From Morganella morganii (GTDB lineage Bacteria; Pseudomonadota; Gammaproteobacteria; Enterobacterales; Enterobacteriaceae), in the NCBI RefSeq assembly GCF_003996855.1, contig NZ_NRQY01000005.1, positions 1,142 through 25,948 on the forward strand: a stretch of 24,807 nt of DNA, given 5' to 3'. Shown here piece after piece: positions 6,803-12,910 of the stretch; position 1 is the stretch's first letter, and each line of letters opens with the position of its first letter. The translations under genes were made by a program, and so were the position numbers. A model generated the notes under the pieces. That model did not search any database, was not told the DNA's origin, and saw nothing but the letters and a program-made list of their open reading frames with translations.

Positions 6803-6827
6803 TTTGGCTTCGTGGGTCGAAGCCAAA
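6803..6827. repeat. Perfect 10-bp stem-loop
   Basis: TTTGGCTTCG (6803-6812), loop TGGGT, CGAAGCCAAA (6818-6827). There is no T-run on either side, so it is not a clear intrinsic terminator. It could be a single-strand structural signal within the origin-proximal region. Confidence 0.6.
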
Positions 6828-6887
6828 TGTCGTCAAATCGTAGCTTCGCTCCCACTGGGCCATAATAGCCTGATAACCCCTGTGAAA

Positions 6888-6941
6888 TTCCGCTTCCTCG
6901 GTCGTTAACTCGCTATGCTCGGCCACGTCCTGCGGCGAGCG
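6888..6941 (-). other. Segment resembling the pMB1/ColE1 origin flank
   Basis: Read on the minus strand, it starts CGCTCGCCGCAG and ends GAGGAAGCGGAA with an internal GAGCATAGCGAGT. This is very like the stretch flanking the pMB1 origin (CGCTCGCCGCAG ... GAGCGCAGCGAGT ... GAGGAAGCGGAA), as I remember it. It probably reflects a shared plasmid maintenance or priming sequence. No ColE1-type RNA I/II is evident in the window. Confidence 0.4.
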
Positions 6942-7245
6942 TTACGGTTTTTTTAAGTTCTATGTTTAAAATCTTCCTCAGTGCTGCTGTACGCAATTCT
7001 ATTTTTTAGTCCTTCCCGTTCTATGAATTTCTTTAAAGAAGTTGGCTATGTGGCTTACGTGTCGTTTTTGATGCTATGTGAAACGTAAGTCAGCCTCGTT
7101 CCCTGCCAGACTGTGAGCGAAGCGAACCAATGAGCACGGAATTCAAAGCGGTGAGGTTGCTGGATGGTCGGAGACAAAAGAAATGTTCAGCGATTTGCCC
7201 GCTTGCGGGTGCTAACTCAGGAGCGGAGCGACTAACCGAACCGGC

Positions 7246-7552
7246 GCGGCCTTATGGCCGCTGCAAGGGCGGGCATTATTAACAGTGCGTCAGCACGTTA
7301 TTATTTTTTTTCTGTAATTAAAAGAAGTAAAACAGTGATTTTGCATCTATTTCTTATGATTGCATCTATTCCTTTATTTACGTTTGCATTTAAATGTGGG
7401 TATGTTGCGGCCATACAATCATGGAGCCGAAAAGCGTCGGGCTATGACTAACCTTATAGAAAAAAGTGAGTGTTTTTTAATCAGAAAAGAGTATCAGGCA
7501 GGATAAAGCCTCCGGCGTACATGGCCGGATAGTTGAATGGATCAGGAATGTT
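7246..7552. other. Candidate RepA-dependent origin region (oriR)
   Basis: In RepFIIA-type replicons the cis-acting RepA replicates from an origin just downstream of repA, which on this map is this stretch. It holds a GCGGCC/GGCCGC hairpin (7246-7251, 7256-7261), AT-rich DNA (7291-7400), and three TGCATYTA-type repeats (TGCATCTATT at 7343-7352 and 7362-7371, TGCATTTAAA at 7385-7394) spaced about two helical turns apart. The best DnaA-like site near repA is imperfect (minus-strand TTATCC near 7505). A 65-codon plus-strand frame at 7254-7451 lacks support. The assignment rests mainly on position. Confidence 0.45.
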
Positions 7553-8443
7553 TTAATGTGGCGGGGCGGTAGCCAGTTTTCTCATGGCCGCATAGCGATG
7601 TTCAACCTGTCTTTTCAGTTCAACATGCCCCATAGCGGCCAGTTCGTCCTGTGAGTAGAGTTTGACGAGATCGTTAAGGATTTTAGCCTGCGCTTTCTGT
7701 TTTTCCATAGCGGCCAGTTTTCTGGCCTGTCGTAACTGTGTTTTAAACGCGCGTTTTTTGGCTCGAACTTCAAATGCGGTCTGAATGTGCTTAACCTTTG
7801 CCCGTCTGCGGGCTTCGGTTAATGAAACAGCCGGTTCTCCTTTTTCTTTCAGCCCTTTGTTCTCCCATGCCAGTTGTTGCTGTTGTGCCGCCTCATATTT
7901 CCCGTACTCGTAGCCTATCAACGTGAAAAACAGTTCTGATACCCATATCAGGTTAGGAATCCATGAGCCGGTTGTCTCGTCCCATACGCGATCACAATGG
8001 ATTGCGCCGATAGCTTCAAGATGTTCGTTAATGGCGCGACTGGCGCGACTGTAGCAGGGCGTTCCATCCTTATTGTAGGTAGTCAGGCCGCAGCTATCTG
8101 AGATTTGCGCCAGCGTCATGAATACTTTGCCGGTAACGATATTGAGACGGTCAGCAATACACGCACAAATGGCATTTACCGCACGGGCGCGGTGCTCATT
8201 CATTGCACGTTCTTTAGGCAACCGTTGATGATTAATGGCATGAAAGCGATCCGCTGTACGCCATATAGGGTGTCTGGCTGGGTTGGAAGTCAAAGCCGCC
8301 TTGCGTAAAGCGGTGATAATGCGCGGCGGACTGGCACATTCTTTAGGCGCGGAGTACACAGGATTAGCATTTGTGACGTAACTATTCCGCCACTCAATGC
8401 CGCGTGAACGCTGTTCTTGTGCGTGATTATGACTATCGGTCAC
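7553..8443 (-). CDS. repA: RepFIIA-type replication initiator RepA
   Basis: A 296-residue basic initiator. The first half contains ANPVYSAPKE, the helical RAVNAICACIADRL segment, the winged-helix-like region with CGLTTYNKDG...SRASRAINEHL, and IPNLIWVSELFFTLIGY. The second half is a long Lys/Arg/Ala helix ending VEHRYAAMRKLATAPPH. This layout matches IncFII-family RepA proteins. I choose the GTG at 8443: it overlaps the TGA of a leader peptide as GTGA, and it gives the N-terminus (M)TDS, like MTD in IncFII RepA. A longer in-frame ATG at 8479 lies inside the leader gene and the controlling hairpin. Expression is limited by the counter-transcribed RNA and by the hairpin 8448-8470. The protein probably acts in cis on DNA downstream. 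Confidence 0.85.
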   Translation of the reverse strand: MTDSHNHAQEQRSRGIEWRNSYVTNANPVYSAPKECASPPRIITALRKAALTSNPARHPIWRTADRFHAINHQRLPKERAMNEHRARAVNAICACIADRLNIVTGKVFMTLAQISDSCGLTTYNKDGTPCYSRASRAINEHLEAIGAIHCDRVWDETTGSWIPNLIWVSELFFTLIGYEYGKYEAAQQQQLAWENKGLKEKGEPAVSLTEARRRAKVKHIQTAFEVRAKKRAFKTQLRQARKLAAMEKQKAQAKILNDLVKLYSQDELAAMGHVELKRQVEHRYAAMRKLATAPPH

Positions 8444-8505
8444 TGTATTCTGCGCATATATTGCGCAGAAAGAGCACATACTGAGACTTGCAAGAAATGA
8501 GGCAT
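8440..8505 (-). CDS. RepA-coupled leader peptide (Tap/RepY-type), 21 aa
   Basis: ATG at 8505 is preceded by GGGAG about 8-9 nt upstream and opens a 21-codon frame (MPHFLQVSVC...) ending at TGA 8442-8440. The stop overlaps the RepA GTG by two bases (GTGA). The repA ribosome site sits in a hairpin just before it, while the leader has a good ribosome site. This is the classic arrangement in RepFIIA and RepI-type replicons, where translating the leader opens the hairpin and lets ribosomes restart at RepA. The peptide sequence itself is probably unimportant. The antisense RNA begins right next to the leader's Shine-Dalgarno, so it could block leader translation. Confidence 0.75.
   Translation of the reverse strand: MPHFLQVSVCALSAQYMRRIQ
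8448..8470 (-). promoter_or_regulatory. Hairpin sequestering the RepA start region
   Basis: In the repA mRNA, UUCUGCGCA (from 8470-8462) pairs with UGCGCAGAA (8456-8448) around a 5-nt loop. The 3' arm ends 4 nt before the GTG and contains the only AG-rich bases available as a ribosome site. Ribosomes finishing the leader peptide would melt it. It is equivalent in position to the repA-blocking stem in IncFII/IncI replicons. Confidence 0.7.
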
Positions 8506-8516
8506 GTCGCTATACT
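8488..8516 (+). promoter_or_regulatory. Promoter of the replication-control antisense RNA
   Basis: TTGCAA (8488-8493), 17-nt spacer, TATACT (8511-8516). The predicted start is near 8523. The promoter overlaps the leader peptide start and Shine-Dalgarno on the opposite strand. Confidence 0.75.
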
Positions 8517-8522
8517 CCCTGT

Positions 8523-8613
8523 CAGAAGGCAATAAATCTTCTAACAGTATATGATGGATGCCCCGCTAATCTTCCTCGGTCGCCAAACTAAAGAGATTAT
8601 CGGGGTTTTCGCT
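8523..8613 (+). ncRNA. Counter-transcribed copy-number control RNA (CopA/RNAI-type)
   Basis: About 90 nt, running from a good promoter to an intrinsic terminator and antisense to the repA leader. A small stem AGAAG/CTTCT (8524-8528, 8538-8542) is followed by a large stem-loop: CCCCGCTAATCT (8561-8572) pairs with AGATTATCGGGG (8594-8605), with one internal mismatch. The stem is followed by TTTTCGCTTTT. The complementary mRNA loop contains UUUGGCGACC, with the UUGG U-turn (YUNR) type motif used by IncFII/IncI-family antisense pairs. Size, bulged stem and location match CopA. It should pair with the repA mRNA loop and prevent leader translation, hence RepA synthesis. Confidence 0.8.
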
Positions 8614-8701
8614 TTTCTGGCTCCGGTAAAACCTCAGAACCAGTTCCCTGCTGCTTTATGGCGCAACTGACCAAAAATTCATTAAATCTAGCCCTCAGAA
8701 T

Positions 8702-8794
8702 CTAACACTTAATTTCATCGGGATCAATTTCAGGATCTCTAAAGTAGAGAAGATCCTCAGTTTCGTTGTTTTCCCACGGATTGATGATATTCAC
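8702..8794 (-). CDS. Possible 30-aa acidic small ORF between ccdB and repA
   Basis: A GTG at 8794 opens a 30-codon frame with natural-looking composition (MNIINPWENN...DPDEIKC), preceded by a run of six G. The G run is almost adjacent to the start, which is closer than usual for a Shine-Dalgarno. It lies 21 nt downstream of the second toxin gene stop and upstream of the repA control region. It could be a real small protein, a remnant, or part of the repA mRNA leader. No family is recognised. Confidence 0.3.
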   Translation of the reverse strand: MNIINPWENNETEDLLYFRDPEIDPDEIKC

Positions 8795-8815
8795 CCCCCG
8801 TAGAACAAAACCTGA

Positions 8816-9130
8816 TTAAATACCATCAAGAAGAAAATCAATAGCGTCTTTGATCTGCGTACGATAAGAAGAAGCATCACAGAACGCAGTCCCCAAAGAA
8901 CGAGCGGGAATACTCGCCATTTCATGAGTCATGACTACATACTCGTTATCATCAGCTAGCCTGATAAGCGGAGTCAGGCGCTCCGGTCGTATACCATTGG
9001 GGTACATTCCAACAGGCAGCAGGGGGATAACAATCCTCCGGTTTAACTGACCGATAATATCACTTGTTACATCAACCAGCAGGGGATAAACGGCACTTTT
9101 CCCAGTATTACTGTATACAGTGAACTGCAT
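8816..9130 (-). CDS. ccdB: CcdB toxin (second TA pair)
   Basis: A 104-residue CcdB with N-terminal MQFTVYSN, VDVTSDIIG, RRIVIPLLP, LTPLIRLADDNEYVVMTHEMASIPARSLG and a C-terminal helix ending in DFLLDGI. This aligns well along the whole length with the F-plasmid and Vibrio CcdB proteins. The Gly-Ile end needed for gyrase poisoning is kept, with Asp in place of the Trp found in F. It should trap gyrase A subunits and kill plasmid-free cells. The start is 2 nt after the antitoxin stop, so translation is coupled. Its sequence is clearly different from the CcdB at 4282-4605. Confidence 0.9.
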   Translation of the reverse strand: MQFTVYSNTGKSAVYPLLVDVTSDIIGQLNRRIVIPLLPVGMYPNGIRPERLTPLIRLADDNEYVVMTHEMASIPARSLGTAFCDASSYRTQIKDAIDFLLDGI

Positions 9131-9132
9131 TC

Positions 9133-9369
9133 TTAAAATGTCCTGTATTCATCACTGAAACAGCCGTGTTCGTCGTGAAAGCGATTGAGGGCTTCCAGTG
9201 CTTCGCTGTTTTCTTCTTGCCACTTCTTCGCTTCGTACTGACGTAGTTCAACATCGAGGGCAGCGGTCAGAGTGGCGCTCAGATTAATTCCAGCCTCACG
9301 CGCACGGGTGAGTAAGGTTCGTTTTACCGTCATGGTTACGGTTTGCATTGGTCGTTGTGTTACAGCCAT
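9133..9369 (-). CDS. ccdA: CcdA antitoxin (second TA pair)
   Basis: A 78-residue protein with a ribbon-helix-helix N-terminal half (MQTVTMTVKRTLLTRAREAG...NLSATL) and the typical CcdA C-terminal half (KKWQEENSEALEALNRFHDEHGCFSDEYRTF, seen in two pieces). The C-terminal half closely resembles the F-plasmid KWKVENQEGM ... FADENKDW region. I start at the ATG at 9369, which has GAGGTG upstream; the longer in-frame ATG at 9417 lacks this. A weak inverted repeat CTGTT/AACAG (9389-9393, 9401-9405) lies in the promoter region and may be the operator. The pair lies between the replicon and the end of the transfer operon. Confidence 0.88.
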   Translation of the reverse strand: MAVTQRPMQTVTMTVKRTLLTRAREAGINLSATLTAALDVELRQYEAKKWQEENSEALEALNRFHDEHGCFSDEYRTF

Positions 9370-9466
9370 AAACACCTCACATCTGATACTGTTAGATTTA
9401 AACAGCCAACTAAACATAGAGTAGCATTAAAAAAAGCAATATGGCAAAAGTTTTGACGATACGGGG

Positions 9467-10039
9467 TTAAATCCCCTGTATCAAATCAACAATGAGATTT
9501 GCACCATAGTTGGTGATATGAACCCCGTCAGCCGTTCTTATTGCTTTATTGTCTACTTTTTCGCGGTAATCCCCGCCAAACACGGTGTCAGGGTCTACTG
9601 TTCTTATGCCTATAGGTTTCATTCCCTTTTTGATGGCTGTTTTTGTGTGCTGGATAAGCTCATTTTTCCGGTCATTTTTAACTGTCGGGGGTAAAATCCA
9701 TGTAATTTCTATATTTTTATTGTGATGTAATATTCTGCTGACAAATAAAATACTGAGGACAGAATAATTATCAATGTCTCCGCTATGGATAAAATCATTT
9801 GTTCCGAAAACAATAAACAGCTTGTCATATTTGTTTAAATTACTGTTGTCGATATAGTTAAACATATATTCGTGATTTGATATAAAGCTAAAGCCAACGT
9901 TATAAATAACATCAGTATCATTATTATGTTTCTTGTATGCGTTACCAATAACATAGGTCAATGAATCCCCAAAGAATAATATTTTCGACTCCACCGAAAA
10001 CGATAATAAGCAGAATATAAATATTATCAATTTGAACAT
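9467..10039 (-). CDS. Exported SGNH/GDSL-family hydrolase
   Basis: A 190-aa protein with an N-terminal signal peptide (hydrophobic residues 3-15, possible cleavage near SVES-K) and all four SGNH blocks: GDSL (Ser26), Gly49 in NVGFSF, GTND (Asn81) and DGVH (Asp171, His174). These enzymes are esterases or deacylases. A periplasmic form could act on acyl groups of cell wall sugars or lipids, but the substrate cannot be read from the sequence. It is the last gene of the virB unit, 13 nt after the nuclease gene. AT-rich codon use (many Asn, Ile, Lys) differs from virB9 and virB10, which hints at later acquisition. No hairpin terminator is obvious after it. Confidence 0.8.
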   Translation of the reverse strand: MFKLIIFIFCLLSFSVESKILFFGDSLTYVIGNAYKKHNNDTDVIYNVGFSFISNHEYMFNYIDNSNLNKYDKLFIVFGTNDFIHSGDIDNYSVLSILFVSRILHHNKNIEITWILPPTVKNDRKNELIQHTKTAIKKGMKPIGIRTVDPDTVFGGDYREKVDNKAIRTADGVHITNYGANLIVDLIQGI

Positions 10040-10052
10040 GATGATAATTCCC

Positions 10053-10541
10053 TTAATTACTTATTTTCTTTTTACTGTGCCGCCATTCCCACGGCGGAAC
10101 TGGTTCACTATCAGCCCACAGGCCGCGCATTTGCTCTCTGGCTTCATTCTGGATAGCCGGTAATGATGCGTCAGAGTTATATCGCTCATATACCCACGCA
10201 CCGCCAATCTGTACCATATAACGGTTGGCCTCGATGCCGTTATCTGTTTCAACTCGGCCAAGAATACGCCCGTACCGGTCTGCCTCGGTATACGTTACGG
10301 TGACTGGCTTACCTGCAATCAGGCTTTTAAGCTGATTGGTTGACCAACGTCCGAAAGGCTGTTTCTTCTCCGGCGCATCTATATTTTGAAGACGTACCCG
10401 TACCGGCTTTTTGTTATTCAGTATTTCGATAGTGTCTCCATCCAGTACACGGATCACATTTCCATGAATTTCGGTTGCATTAACAGCAAAAGAAAAAAGA
10501 ATGCTACTGACAAAAACAGATAATTGAACCCGTTTAAGCAT
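10053..10541 (-). CDS. Exported thermonuclease-like (SNase) nuclease
   Basis: A 162-aa protein with a signal peptide (hydrophobic 6-20, cleavage likely after VNA) and a staphylococcal-nuclease OB-fold. Recognisable sites are Asp36 in VLDGDTIEI, Arg50 in VRVRLQNIDAPE, Asp55 and Glu58, and Arg92 in RYGRILGRV. These are the calcium-binding and catalytic positions of the family, so the enzyme is probably active outside the cytoplasm. The start is the ATG at 10541, with a GGGGGG Shine-Dalgarno run. Such nucleases are common in conjugation gene clusters, but their role is unclear. Degradation of extracellular DNA or processing at the envelope are possibilities. It is followed closely by the SGNH hydrolase gene. 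Confidence 0.9.
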   Translation of the reverse strand: MLKRVQLSVFVSSILFSFAVNATEIHGNVIRVLDGDTIEILNNKKPVRVRLQNIDAPEKKQPFGRWSTNQLKSLIAGKPVTVTYTEADRYGRILGRVETDNGIEANRYMVQIGGAWVYERYNSDASLPAIQNEAREQMRGLWADSEPVPPWEWRHSKKKISN

Positions 10542-10629
10542 TGTTCCCCCCTGCCAAGTAGCCAAATTTAAAAAGCGGATTACCATTACTCTTAATAATC
10601 CGCAGTAAACAATCAGAACGGTGCTTCAC

Positions 10630-10971
10630 TTAATCTCTTAGGGTTGAACCGCCCATTCCTTTGTAATCCGTTGTTGATCTACTTTTACGCATGGTGTTTC
10701 TGATAAAAAACAGAACAATAAACCCAGACACACAAAAGGCATAATATTTAATCACCTCAAGCCCCCATGCATGAAAAGGATTATCGGCTCCTGATGCTTG
10801 TAAAAAGTACTTAATAAATTCATTGGTGTTGCTTGCTATTGATGAAACAAGCATGATGAAAGTTACAGCAGCATAGAACAAAGAACCTTTGTAAATTCCC
10901 TCAAGCACAGCAGAAACAAAAGCAATTAAATCATTAACAATTGAATTTATGATTTTTTTTAATATATCCAC
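10630..10971 (-). CDS. Small membrane protein, unknown function
   Basis: A 113-residue protein with an amphipathic N-terminus (MDILKKIINSIVNDLIAFVS), a membrane segment near 32-47 (LFYAAVTFIMLVSSIA), a loop containing a Trp/His-rich turn, a second membrane segment near 74-91 (YYAFCVSGFIVLFFI), and a basic cytoplasmic tail. The start is GTG at 10971, with GGGGGA 4 nt upstream. The gene lies 69 nt after ssb within the transfer unit. I do not recognise the family. A role in stabilisation, exclusion or the secretion channel is possible from context only. Confidence 0.65.
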   Translation of the reverse strand: MDILKKIINSIVNDLIAFVSAVLEGIYKGSLFYAAVTFIMLVSSIASNTNEFIKYFLQASGADNPFHAWGLEVIKYYAFCVSGFIVLFFIRNTMRKSRSTTDYKGMGGSTLRD

Positions 10972-11040
10972 ACGATCCCCCTGATTAAATCAGATTAAGT
11001 AAAAAACGGATAATCAGTAATAATTACCCGTTAGCCTCAT

Positions 11041-11454
11041 TCAGAACGAAATATCCCCTTCCGGCACATCCGCATCCTGCGACGGGGCAGGAGTTGGGCT
11101 TTGCTCTGCCCTGTTACCTAGTAACTGAAATTCCCCGTAAGTATTAACAACAATCTCAGTAATAAACCGTTCGATCTGTTTATCATCTTCCCATTTACGG
11201 GTTTTAAGTTTGCCCTCTACATAAATCTGAGTGCCTTTTTTGACATGCTTTTCAGCAATTTCGGCGGCTTTATCAAATAAAACCACCCGATGCCACTCCG
11301 TGTCTTCTTTCACTTCTCCGGTGGATTTGTCGCGCCATGTTTCAGACGTTGCCAGCGATAAGACAGCAACCGCGCCCCCTTCGGGGCGATACCGAATTTC
11401 GGGATCTTTTCCGACACGACCGACCAAAGTCACCTTGTTGATACCTTTTTTCAT
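11041..11454 (-). CDS. ssb: Plasmid single-stranded DNA-binding protein
   Basis: A 137-aa SSB with a single OB fold: [19 protein letters not shown], then [36 protein letters not shown] and [13 protein letters not shown] short disordered linker (SPTPAPSQ) follows, with an acidic tip EGDISF in place of the chromosomal DDIPF. It coats ssDNA in the cytoplasm during replication, repair and conjugative entry. The start is supported by GAGGG upstream. The altered C-terminal tip could change interactions with host partners such as PriA or exonuclease I. It lies 4 nt after the TrbM-like gene, inside the virB unit, so it is expressed with the transfer genes. Confidence 0.92.
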   Translation of the reverse strand: MKKGINKVTLVGRVGKDPEIRYRPEGGAVAVLSLATSETWRDKSTGEVKEDTEWHRVVLFDKAAEIAEKHVKKGTQIYVEGKLKTRKWEDDKQIERFITEIVVNTYGEFQLLGNRAEQSPTPAPSQDADVPEGDISF

Positions 11455-11458
11455 GGAA

Positions 11459-12046
11459 TTACCCTCTTACACGTCCGAATTTAGATAATATTTTATCCCT
11501 GTATTCTTTTGTTAAATCAGGACATTGACCTAAAAAAGACTTTCTCATATCAAACGTTTCACTTGGATTAAAACGATGATGTTTCTTAAACGCATTGATA
11601 CTAAAGAATTTTTTAATCGGATCCCGGCACTCTGCCCCCCCGTTATTTCCAGTAACTTCACCGTACATGCACATAGCGACTTTACAGGCATAATCTGGGC
11701 TTAAATGCTCGTCAGGAACAATCAAATTAATACCATCATCCGCACTAATCTGATGATCGGGATTGGATTTATCAATCGTATTGAGATAGTCCTGTGCCTC
11801 TTTTTGTGTGTTGCTGGCTTCGAGATTTTTAAGATATCCGTTTTCTTGTGCATACTCGCTGCTGTTTTTAAAGTCTTTCAGAAAACCTTGGGTTTCCTGT
11901 GCAGTATCAGATTGTTGCAAATCTTTTAAGTAAGTTTGATGTTCGCTGTTAGGTTGCGGTTTATCTTTTAAATAGGTGCTTTCTGCCTGAACACCCGATA
12001 CAAGCAGCGTGAAAATTAATACGCCCAAGCATTTATTGATTTTCAT
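11459..12046 (-). CDS. TrbM-like exported protein with N-terminal tandem repeats
   Basis: A 195-aa protein with a signal peptide (cleavage probable after VQA, ~21). The C-terminal domain has a TrbM-like Cys pattern: [11 protein letters not shown], then [13 protein letters not shown], and SFLGQCPD, probably forming disulfides in the periplasm. Between signal peptide and domain lie five imperfect 14-16 residue repeats beginning YLKD, YLKD, FLKD, YLKN, YLNT at residues 25, 39, 55, 71 and 87, each rich in Gln, Ser and Asn. They are not part of the TrbM domain as I know it. TrbM is a conjugation-associated protein of poorly defined role. The gene overlaps virB1 by 14 nt, with GAGAGG as its Shine-Dalgarno. 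Confidence 0.8.
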   Translation of the reverse strand: MKINKCLGVLIFTLLVSGVQAESTYLKDKPQPNSEHQTYLKDLQQSDTAQETQGFLKDFKNSSEYAQENGYLKNLEASNTQKEAQDYLNTIDKSNPDHQISADDGINLIVPDEHLSPDYACKVAMCMYGEVTGNNGGAECRDPIKKFFSINAFKKHHRFNPSETFDMRKSFLGQCPDLTKEYRDKILSKFGRVRG

Positions 12047-12725
12047 CGGATAACCTCTCTGTGATTTTCTTCACGTAGTTTTGGGTTTCTTTGTACGGCG
12101 GCACCCCCCCGTATTTATCAACGGCTCCCTCACCGGCGTTATAAGCGGCTAACGCTAATTCAATGTCCTGATATTTGTTCAGTAATTTAGCGAATAACGC
12201 CGTACCAACCTGAACATTCTCGTCAGGGTTGTACGGGTCTATGCCATGCGGCTTAGAGTTCATATCCATTAACTGCATTAATCCCTTTGCAGTGCCGTAC
12301 TTTGTCTGTCGTCCGGTTGCATTAGGATTAAAGCCGGATTCTTGGCGGATAATTTCAAAAATAATTCGGCTGTCAATATTGAATTTATCCGCATAGTGCG
12401 TGATGATTTTTTCTATATCACCCGAAACAAACGGTTTATTTTCTTTGACGCGGGTTTGACGGACTTCTTCGATATCTGCAATAACCGCCTGTTTCACTTC
12501 CTGTAAGAGTTCCATTTCTGACAGGCTGCGCGTTTCACCCCAACGGGCTTGAATTAAATGGTTCCACTCCTGCGGGTTGATGTTTTCGGCTGCCGGTTCT
12601 GCATAGGTGTTAGCAACCGGTACTGAGTGACCATAAATCATCGTATAGAGTACTTGATCATCATCACCGGCTTGCGCCCCGTATAAGGGTGCAAGGCAAA
12701 GGATTAAAGGAAGCACCCGTTTCAT
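12033..12725 (-). CDS. virB1: VirB1-like lytic transglycosylase
   Basis: A 230-aa periplasmic muramidase. A signal peptide (to about AQA, 19) is followed by a ~85-residue linker rich in Glu and an SLT domain (~105-230). The catalytic Glu is at 129 in IIRQESGFNP. Also visible are AKGLMQLM, NVQVGTALFAKLL and ALAAYNAGEGAVDKYGG. It opens local gaps in peptidoglycan so the secretion apparatus can be built. Unusually it sits near the end of the virB unit, between a lipoprotein and a TrbM-like gene, instead of first. The start overlaps the lipoprotein stop as ATGA. Confidence 0.92.
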   Translation of the reverse strand: MKRVLPLILCLAPLYGAQAGDDDQVLYTMIYGHSVPVANTYAEPAAENINPQEWNHLIQARWGETRSLSEMELLQEVKQAVIADIEEVRQTRVKENKPFVSGDIEKIITHYADKFNIDSRIIFEIIRQESGFNPNATGRQTKYGTAKGLMQLMDMNSKPHGIDPYNPDENVQVGTALFAKLLNKYQDIELALAAYNAGEGAVDKYGGVPPYKETQNYVKKITERLSDENQ

Positions 12726-12910
12726 TTTTCCAGCCTCAGCGGTTCAAAATAGAGCACTGTCGTCGGATTATGTAAGGATTCCGCCTGTGTGAGATCCCGC
12801 TGCGCGACATTGCGCGAAGATAACTGATAGATGTTATCTCCCCCGCTGGTAAATGAATTGGAACACCCGACCGCCGTCATACAAAGAAAAAGTACAATGA
12901 TAGATTTCAT
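12722..12910 (-). CDS. Small lipoprotein, VirB7-like by context
   Basis: A 62-residue protein with a type II signal sequence: hydrophobic LFLCMTAV and a lipobox AVGC with Cys16 as the lipid anchor. The mature part is short (46 residues), as in VirB7 proteins, which anchor VirB9 and VirB10 in the outer-membrane core complex. Its position three genes from virB9 and two from virB10, and overlap with both neighbours (ATGA junctions), support that role, though sequence alone cannot prove it. The body has no further Cys. Confidence 0.7.
   Translation of the reverse strand: MKSIIVLFLCMTAVGCSNSFTSGGDNIYQLSSRNVAQRDLTQAESLHNPTTVLYFEPLRLEK

Larger units (their letters stand above)
6387..7245. other. 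Gene-poor, structure-rich region downstream of the replicon
   Basis: No supported gene is seen in this 859-nt stretch. It is AT-rich at the left (6387-6720) and GC-richer to the right. Structures include an inverted repeat TCAaCTATATgATATAGcTGA (6702-6722), a 10-bp perfect hairpin (6803-6827), four copies of GAGCGNAGCGA or near matches (minus 6841-6851 and 6910-6920; plus 7115-7125 and 7221-7231), and a CCCGC/GCGGG hairpin near 7198-7209. Two short segments resemble sequences flanking the Tn3 bla gene and the pMB1 origin. Single-strand initiation or priming sites are plausible in such a location. A weak GTG-started frame at 6702-6926 (-) is possible but unsupported. Confidence 0.5.

Noticed and set aside
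6702..6926. GTG-started 74-aa frame on the minus strand
   Set aside because: The first part looks protein-like, but the frame runs through the pMB1- and Tn3-like segments and a strong hairpin, with poor ribosome-site spacing. I keep it as unsupported.
7254..7451. 65-aa plus-strand frame downstream of repA
   Set aside because: It starts in a hairpin, has no Shine-Dalgarno and overlaps the expected origin repeats.
8444..8479. ATG at 8479 as the RepA start
   Set aside because: It lies inside the leader peptide gene and upstream of the controlling hairpin; the GTG at 8443 overlaps the leader stop and matches the family N-terminus.
9467..9481. GGGG/CCCC pairing at the end of the SGNH gene as a terminator
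   Set aside because: Only four base pairs and no T-run directly after it.
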